DNA of 64,000 nucleotides from JAJEDW01 sp963555775 (GTDB lineage: Bacteria; Acidobacteriota; Terriglobia; 20CM-2-55-15). Location: contig CAUVWY020000004.1 in NCBI GenBank assembly GCA_963555775.3, forward strand, positions 62,001 to 126,000. The letters run 5' to 3'. How positions within the stretch are numbered: position 1 is the stretch's first letter; each line of letters begins with the position of its first letter. The position numbers were made by a program, and so were the translations under genes. This document shows positions 62,121-64,000 of this stretch, one piece after another. Below the pieces are notes generated by a model. It was not told the origin of the DNA. It made no database searches and saw nothing but the letters and a program-made list of their open reading frames with translations.

Positions 62121-64000
62121 ATGCTCCGACCCACACGGTTTTTATGGATTGCGCTCCCCGCCTTTCTGGCGGTGGGGCCGCTCTCGGCCCAGGACAGCGT
62201 TCGCCCCGGCGAGCTTTACGTCGAGCCCCCCACGCTGATTTCGCTGGGATTCGAATGGAGCATCGAGGGCGACGACAACCGCAACGCGGAAGTCGCCGTG
62301 TCCTGTCGCGTGACGGGAACGGACGACTGGCGGGATGGTCCCGGCCTGCTGCGCATCGGCGGAGAACGCATCAACGAGAACGCCCTGCAGTACGTCACTC
62401 CGCACATGTTCGCGGGCAGCGTCTTCGACCTGGAGCCCGATACCGAATACGAGTGCCGGTTCATGCTAACGGACCCGGATGGCGCCGAAGGCGAGACCGC
62501 GCGAACCGTTGCCGTCCGGACCCGCCCCGAGCCGATGCCGTTCGAGGGCGGCAACGTCTATCACGTGTATCCGCCCGGCTACGACGGACCCCGCGAAGAA
62601 CCCGCATTTACGGGTTTGCTGGGCGCCTACTACACGGGGGCGTCGGGATCCGACAATTTCAACACCTACCCGCCGCGCGTTCGACCGGGCGATACCATTC
62701 TGGTTCATGCCGGCCTGTACCGGGACAACCGCTACAGCTATGGCGGCGGCATGGGCACCATTTCGAGCGGAACGTACTTCCTGACCCAGAGCGGGACCCC
62801 CGATCGGCCGATCGCGATCAAGGCCGCCGGCGACGGGGAAGCGATCTTCGACGGCGATGGCGCCTACAACCTGTTCAACGTCATGGCCGCGAACTACAAC
62901 TATTTCGAAGGCCTGACGATTCGGAACACGGAACTGGCTTTCCAGGCGGGGTTGAAGAACATTGCGGGTTCAAGCGGCCTGACGCTGAAGAACAATCGAT
63001 TCGAAGATATCGGCCGCGGCGTCTATACCGATTGGTCCGGTTCGAAGGACTACTACATCGCCGACAACGTTTTTATCGGCAAGTTCGACCCCGGCCAGTT
63101 GCTCGGGTTCAGCGGCGCGACCTGGCAACCGTTCAACGCCGACAATGGGCCGCCGGCCCTGGTGTCCGAATACGCGGTGAAGGTCTATGGATCGGGCCAC
63201 GTCGTGGCGCACAACTACGTCGCAAATTTTCATGACGGTATCGACGTGGCAACCTACGGCAACCCGGATGGCACGCCCAACCCGATCCGCGATCGGATGC
63301 CCGTTTCGATCGACTTCTACGGCAATGACATCACCCATGTCGAAGACAACTGCATCGAGTCGGACGGGGGCGCTCACAATATCCGCATCTTCCGGAATCG
63401 CTGTTTCAATCACGGCCATCGCGCGTTGAGCGTTCAACCGATGTTCGGCGGTCCGGTGTATTTCATCCGCAATCTCGTCTATCACGCCCCCGAGGGGGGC
63501 GCCGTAAAGTTCACGGCATCGTCGTCGGGACTGGTCGTCTATCACAATACTTCGATCGCGCCGATCAAACCCATGCTGCTGGCGGCGTCCAACGTGCACT
63601 ACCGGAACAATCTGATTCTGGGTCAAAGCGGATCGGGGGAAATCTTTGCGGTCGAAACGAACACGAACTATTCGAGTTCGGACTACAACGGTTTCAGACC
63701 GAACGAAGGTGCCGGGTTTTCGTTCGAATGGAGTACGCCGCCGTTCTCGATGACCGCCAATTTCCCCGGCGAGGCCGGGACGCCGACGCGCCGGGCGCCC
63801 CTGTCGACACGGGCCCAGTCGCAGCTTGAAGCCGAAGCCCGGGAACGGCGCCGGTTCGGCACGCTCGCCGAGTACAGCGCCGCCACCGGACAGGATGCGA
63901 ACAGCGTGCTTGTGGACTATGACGTTTTTCTGAACGTATCGGCGCCAGGCCCGGACCCGCGGACGCTTTACGATCCCGCGGATTTCGATTTTCGTCTTCG
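62121..64000 (+). CDS. Secreted right-handed parallel beta-helix protein (incomplete at right edge)
   Basis: 626 residues are visible and the frame stays open to the window end. The start is ATG 62121 with AGGAGG eleven bases upstream. The signal peptide is MLRPTRFLWIALPAFLAVGP with cleavage after LSA. Residues 30-140 look like a fibronectin-type or Ig-like domain (SLGFEWSIEGDDNRNAEVAV, FDLEPDTEYECRFMLTDPDG). From about residue 145 a pectate-lyase-like beta helix follows, with repeats such as NYFEGLTIRNTELAFQ, SGLTLKNNRFEDIGRGVYTD, DYYIADNVFIGKF, SIDFYGNDITHVEDNCIESD and HNIRIFRNRCFNHG. It may bind or cleave polysaccharide; no catalytic residue can be assigned. Confidence 0.83.
   Translation, partial: MLRPTRFLWIALPAFLAVGPLSAQDSVRPGELYVEPPTLISLGFEWSIEGDDNRNAEVAVSCRVTGTDDWRDGPGLLRIGGERINENALQYVTPHMFAGSVFDLEPDTEYECRFMLTDPDGAEGETARTVAVRTRPEPMPFEGGNVYHVYPPGYDGPREEPAFTGLLGAYYTGASGSDNFNTYPPRVRPGDTILVHAGLYRDNRYSYGGGMGTISSGTYFLTQSGTPDRPIAIKAAGDGEAIFDGDGAYNLFNVMAANYNYFEGLTIRNTELAFQAGLKNIAGSSGLTLKNNRFEDIGRGVYTDWSGSKDYYIADNVFIGKFDPGQLLGFSGATWQPFNADNGPPALVSEYAVKVYGSGHVVAHNYVANFHDGIDVATYGNPDGTPNPIRDRMPVSIDFYGNDITHVEDNCIESDGGAHNIRIFRNRCFNHGHRALSVQPMFGGPVYFIRNLVYHAPEGGAVKFTASSSGLVVYHNTSIAPIKPMLLAASNVHYRNNLILGQSGSGEIFAVETNTNYSSSDYNGFRPNEGAGFSFEWSTPPFSMTANFPGEAGTPTRRAPLSTRAQSQLEAEARERRRFGTLAEYSAATGQDANSVLVDYDVFLNVSAPGPDPRTLYDPADFDFRL

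Noticed and set aside
1..64000. tRNA or rRNA genes
   Set aside because: No cloverleaf with a GGTTCGA-type T-arm and no rRNA-like stretch was recognised by eye; a tRNAscan-SE and Rfam run would settle this.

Overview
The window is a dense, GC-rich stretch of what looks like a bacterial chromosome, made mostly of single-copy housekeeping genes, with a few repeats and one insertion sequence. The cell is Gram-negative: it has a complete Tol-Pal block, MsrPQ, an outer-membrane barrel fragment and several periplasmic signal peptides. It should make hopanoids or a related squalene product (HpnC, HpnD, HpnE next to Dxs and IspH). A tetraheme cytochrome of the reaction-centre-cytochrome type, a UPF0182 protein and a three-subunit transhydrogenase fit Acidobacteriota best; a deep-branching proteobacterium is the main alternative. 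This assignment is an inference from gene content, not from a marker tree.

Layout. 1-6.7 kb: end of scpB, rluB, a CoA-binding protein, a reverse-strand trmH-rarA-reductase cluster, Sua5/TsaC, a DUF218 protein and an orphan substrate-binding protein. 6.9-11.7 kb, reverse strand: a LigB-type dioxygenase, a frame-broken nagZ, and mutS. 11.7-23.5 kb, forward: tsaB-rimI, a DUF465 protein, psd-pssA, an overlapping 48-codon small ORF and a membrane protein, then guaA-dnaE, accA and msrPQ. 23.7-30.1 kb, reverse: yajQ, ssb, cpoB, pal, tolB, tolA, tolR, tolQ. 30.3-32.6 kb: recN and a bifunctional-nuclease-family gene. 32.6-39 kb: a CofD homologue, a coupled hemF/zinc-ribbon/hydrolase operon, an M20 dipeptidase and a class V aminotransferase. 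39-52.3 kb: a UPF0182 gene with a 134-bp inverted-repeat element in its leader, hpnC, an ISAs1-like element that joins a DruA (DUF4338) domain to a transposase, an outer-membrane barrel gene lacking its 5' end, ispH-dxs diverging from hpnD-hpnE, a 277-bp inverted-repeat element and the cytochrome. 52.4-64 kb: pntAA-pntAB-pntB, trkA-trkH, an AI-2E-family permease, a second inverted-repeat spacer, an NHL-repeat lipoprotein, a two-gene unit of unknown function, and a secreted beta-helix protein that runs off the edge.

How it fits together. The envelope is well covered: phospholipid headgroups (Psd, PssA), fatty-acid initiation (AccA), hopanoid precursors (Dxs, IspH, HpnCDE), outer-membrane tethering (Tol-Pal), periplasmic methionine repair (MsrPQ) and peptidoglycan recycling (NagZ). 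Translation fidelity and replication/repair also recur (TsaB, Sua5, RimI, RluB, TrmH; MutS, DnaE, SSB, RecN, RarA). Many gene pairs overlap by ATGA, GTGA or TGATG, which suggests translational coupling. Several transcription-unit starts instead show a -10 box 6-8 bases before the start codon and no Shine-Dalgarno, which suggests leaderless mRNAs.

The least ordinary parts are the DruA-ISAs1 element with an in-phase A AAA AAG slippery site, the doubly coupled 48-codon ORF, and the short inverted-repeat elements placed directly before start codons. No tRNA, rRNA or CRISPR array was seen.
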